Part shown: in pieces, positions 61,771-64,000 of the stretch
How positions within the stretch are numbered: the first letter of the stretch is position 1
Layout of the letters: each line of letters opens with the position of its first letter
Assembly (NCBI RefSeq): GCF_900113715.1
Contig: NZ_FOQK01000016.1
Coordinates: forward strand, 1 to 64,000
Direction of reading: 5' to 3'
Source of the DNA: Pseudoselenomonas ruminantium
GTDB taxonomy: Bacteria > Bacillota > Negativicutes > Selenomonadales > Selenomonadaceae
DNA length: 64,000 nt
Notes under the pieces: model-generated
The model's input: the letters and a program-made list of their open reading frames with translations, nothing else
The model's database searches: none
Told to the model about the DNA's origin: nothing
Translations under genes and position numbers: made by a program

Positions 61771-63552
61771 ATGGGAATGGTAATCAAGAACAACATGGCG
61801 GCGCAGAATACGCTGGGCACGCTGAATAAGAACAGCATGGCATTGTCCAAGAGCCTGCAGAAGGTGTCTTCGGGTATGAAAATCAACGGCGCGGCAGATG
61901 ATGCGTCAGGCTATGCGATTTCGGAGCGCATGCGCGTGCAGGTGCGCGGTCTCAATCAGGACATCGATAATACGCAGAGTGCTATCAGCATGATGAAAAC
62001 CGCGGAAGGTGCGATTTCCTCGACGGTCGATATCTTAAAGACCATGAAGGAAAAGGCCATTAACGCAGCCAATGACACGAATACTGATGCGGACCGCGCA
62101 ATCATTCAGAAAGAATTGAATCAGGCTATCGATCAGGTGGATGATAATGCCAGCGTCACCTTCAACAACAAGATTCTTTTTGATGGCTCAGCTGACGCCG
62201 GTACCACCGCCAAACAGCGCATCATCAAGGCCCTCAACAGCGAGTGGCTTGACAGTGCCCTGTCCATGGCGAAAGAAGCCTATGGCCTGTCCTTCCAGGA
62301 GGATGAGACAAGCGTCAGAGAGATGACCGTTTTTTTTGATGACGGCAGTACGGGAAATAATACTGGCGGTACAACGACGTTGGCTTATGTAAGGCATAGT
62401 TCTATTGGAGGAGTAGCAAATAAGTTGGAGCTCCATGTTAACATGGATGTCTATAATGCTTTAGCTGAACATGATGTAAACGGCAAGGCTGGTGGCTATC
62501 CCTATCTTGACCGTACGATTGCTCATGAGATGACCCATGCGGTTATGGCGGCCAATATAACGAATTTTTCTTCTATGCCGTTATATATCAAGGAAGGTGC
62601 GGCGGACTATATCCATGGTATCGATGACCAGTCAGATAGAAAGTCTATATTGCTTGGACTTAGCCCAAGCAATGTGTCAGATCAATTTGCCAGCCAGGAT
62701 GGTGTAACTCCCTATGCTATGGGCTATGCGTTCTTTCACTATTTAAACGCCAAGAGCGGTCATGACGGTCATATGATGACGCGGTTTATGAAAGTGCTAG
62801 ACGAAAAAGGCGGTAGTGCACTTGATGAAGCCGTAGCGGCGGCCTCGAAGGGCGGATTTTCCTCGGCAGCGGCGGCAATCGCTGGCTTCAAGCAGGACTT
62901 GACCGACTATACGGCCGCTGGTCATACGACCAAGGAGTTCCTCAAGGAATATTGCGATATTGATTTCGATAATAATTTTGATACGGGCTCAGCATTGGGA
63001 TCGAAAGCCTGGATGGGTGAGAGTGCCAATGCCGAGCAGGTGGTCATCGAAGGAAAATCACCGAACTTCTGGTACTATCCGGGCAGCGATGCCTCGGTAA
63101 TCCAAGGCCTTACGGTGAAATGGCCAAACTACACACGTCCCGATGGCGGTTTCCGCTTCCAGGTCGGTACGAAAGCCAACCAGAATATCCAGGCACAGTT
63201 CTCTGATATCCATGCGACGGCATTAGGCCTTCGCAGTGATGATGGCAAGAACCTCAGTGTTGAGACGCGCGCCGAGGCCAAGCGGACGATGACGGTTCTT
63301 GACCGCGCGTTAGAGAAGGCCCTCGATCAGCAGACGACGATCGGTGCTTTGCAGAGCCGTATGGAATATACGGCCAGCAACCTCACGACGGCCAGTGAGA
63401 ATGTACAGGCCAGTGAGTCGACGATTCGTGATGCCAATATGGCAAGGGAAATGACCGATTATACGAAGAATAATGTGCTGATGCAAGCGGCCCAGTCGAT
63501 GCTGGCGCAGGCTAATCAGAGCAGCAGCTCTGTCTTGAGTTTATTGCAATAA
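61771..63552 (+). CDS. flagellin with internal zinc peptidase domain (flagellinolysin type)
   Basis: A 593-residue flagellin. Residues 1-150 are the D0/D1 helices (MVIKNNMAAQNTLGTLNKN, GAADDASGYAISERMR, TIxFNNKILFDG-type end). Residues 500-593 are the C-terminal helices (YTASNLTTASENVQASES, MAREMTDYTKNNVLMQAA). The variable middle is an enzyme: AHEMTHAVMAANI gives HExxH at 252-256 and KEGAADYIHG supplies a glutamate at about 275, a gluzincin arrangement. Flagellins of this kind are known as flagellinolysins and make proteolytic filaments outside the cell. All zinc and catalytic residues are intact. GGAGG precedes the ATG. Confidence 0.93.
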   Translation: MGMVIKNNMAAQNTLGTLNKNSMALSKSLQKVSSGMKINGAADDASGYAISERMRVQVRGLNQDIDNTQSAISMMKTAEGAISSTVDILKTMKEKAINAANDTNTDADRAIIQKELNQAIDQVDDNASVTFNNKILFDGSADAGTTAKQRIIKALNSEWLDSALSMAKEAYGLSFQEDETSVREMTVFFDDGSTGNNTGGTTTLAYVRHSSIGGVANKLELHVNMDVYNALAEHDVNGKAGGYPYLDRTIAHEMTHAVMAANITNFSSMPLYIKEGAADYIHGIDDQSDRKSILLGLSPSNVSDQFASQDGVTPYAMGYAFFHYLNAKSGHDGHMMTRFMKVLDEKGGSALDEAVAAASKGGFSSAAAAIAGFKQDLTDYTAAGHTTKEFLKEYCDIDFDNNFDTGSALGSKAWMGESANAEQVVIEGKSPNFWYYPGSDASVIQGLTVKWPNYTRPDGGFRFQVGTKANQNIQAQFSDIHATALGLRSDDGKNLSVETRAEAKRTMTVLDRALEKALDQQTTIGALQSRMEYTASNLTTASENVQASESTIRDANMAREMTDYTKNNVLMQAAQSMLAQANQSSSSVLSLLQ

Positions 63553-63593
63553 CGCAATAGCGGGTGGTTACCGAAGGAAGAAGGGATTTTCCA

Positions 63594-64000
63594 ATGGCGA
63601 TGACAATCCGAAACAACAGAGGAGCAATGAAGGCCTTAGGCCAGCTCAAAAAAAACGATAGTGCCTTAGGCAAGCAATTGCAGAAGGTTTCTACAGGGAT
63701 GAAAACCAATAACGCTGGTGACGATGCCTCCGGGTATTCGATTTCCGAGCGAATGCGTGCCAAGATCCGGGCGCTCAGCCAGTGCAATGACAATGCCAGC
63801 AAGGGCAAGAATATGCTGGATTTGGCGTCGGCTACGGTCGATAAACAGGTAGAATTGATGCGCACGCTGTTTACCATAACGATGAAAGCTTCCGATGACA
63901 CCTATACCGATAGCGACAGGGCAATTCTGCAAAAGGAAGCTTCTCAGACCATGGATCAGATTGAGCTGTTGGCGCAGGATACGACCTATAATGGCATCCA
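63594..64000 (+). CDS. flagellin, N-terminal part (cut by the window edge)
   Basis: The frame opens at ATG 63594, 41 bases after the previous stop, and stays open to the edge (135 codons). AMTIRNNRGAMKALGQLKKN, QKVSTGMKTNNAGDDASGYS and ISERMRAKIRALSQCNDNAS are a flagellin D0/D1 domain. It differs from the first flagellin and has a cysteine (SQCNDN), uncommon in flagellins. Whether it is full length or a short minor flagellin cannot be seen here. Confidence 0.9.
   Translation, partial: MAMTIRNNRGAMKALGQLKKNDSALGKQLQKVSTGMKTNNAGDDASGYSISERMRAKIRALSQCNDNASKGKNMLDLASATVDKQVELMRTLFTITMKASDDTYTDSDRAILQKEASQTMDQIELLAQDTTYNGI

Noticed and set aside
1-64000. tRNA or rRNA genes and complete insertion sequences
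   Set aside because: I looked for tRNA arms with CCA ends, rRNA signatures and transposase genes with inverted ends and saw none; the Rpn-type protein is a nuclease family, not an IS with ends.

Overview
The window looks like chromosomal DNA of a motile, strictly anaerobic, Gram-negative-type Firmicute of the Selenomonas group (Negativicutes). This placement is an inference from gene content: an [FeFe] hydrogenase with NuoE/NuoF-like partners, a membrane formate dehydrogenase, an O-antigen type Wzx/Wzy/Wzz glycan locus, flagellins, T-box and TPP leaders, and strong AGGAGG ribosome binding sites with many TTG starts. I did not see any rRNA or tRNA gene, CRISPR array or intact insertion sequence.

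Layout. 1-640: a GC-rich, structured-looking segment cut by the left edge, then an AT-rich gap. 644-4018: a cytidylate kinase-like protein, a GPH sugar symporter and DNA polymerase IV. 4105-16257: one block for molybdenum enzymes. It opens with a Moco-type riboswitch and terminator, then a MoeA-like protein, MoeA, MoaA, a MOSC-MogA fusion, a MobA-MobB fusion and FdhD. It ends with a four-gene formate dehydrogenase-N operon (catalytic subunit, FdhE, iron-sulfur subunit, cytochrome b). The catalytic subunit carries cysteine where FdnG has selenocysteine. 16382-26592: a chemoreceptor, a zinc-ribbon membrane protein, a TPP-riboswitch ThiE-ThiD fusion, a DASS dicarboxylate transporter with a possible structured leader, a secreted M48 peptidase with TPRs, a deletion-fused pseudogene pair and an AraD/UlaF epimerase.

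Two copies of what looks like a type I toxin-antitoxin module lie at 20561-20884 and 26595-26938. Each has a 26-27 residue hydrophobic peptide gene with a TTG start. Each also has a divergent small RNA from an interleaved promoter, and the small RNA carries an imperfect copy of sequence antisense to the peptide's own start region. I consider this the best candidate for an undescribed system here.

26953-28245 holds ProC and an XRE regulator. 28428-44182 is a surface glycan locus: Wzz, UDP-GlcNAc 4,6-dehydratase, aminotransferase and initiating sugar transferase, then a strongly AT-rich block with glycosyltransferases, Wzy, Wzx, two acyltransferases and at least two decayed genes. 44277-48240 is a small accessory patch (RHH protein, Rpn-type nuclease, Fic protein, AAA/DUF4143 ATPase) with striking inverted repeats at promoters. 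48434-54777: T-box controlled trpS, a DUF815 ATPase, and the hydCBA-type hydrogenase operon.

55017-64000: a small unknown protein, a metallophosphoesterase, an O-GlcNAc-transferase-like enzyme followed by a methyltransferase-like protein, a TSUP transporter, a UxaC-like protein that has lost recognisable metal ligands, a YbjN-like protein, and two flagellin genes. The first flagellin carries a zinc peptidase domain (flagellinolysin type). The second runs off the right edge. The glycosyltransferase and methyltransferase could modify flagellin, but only proximity supports that.
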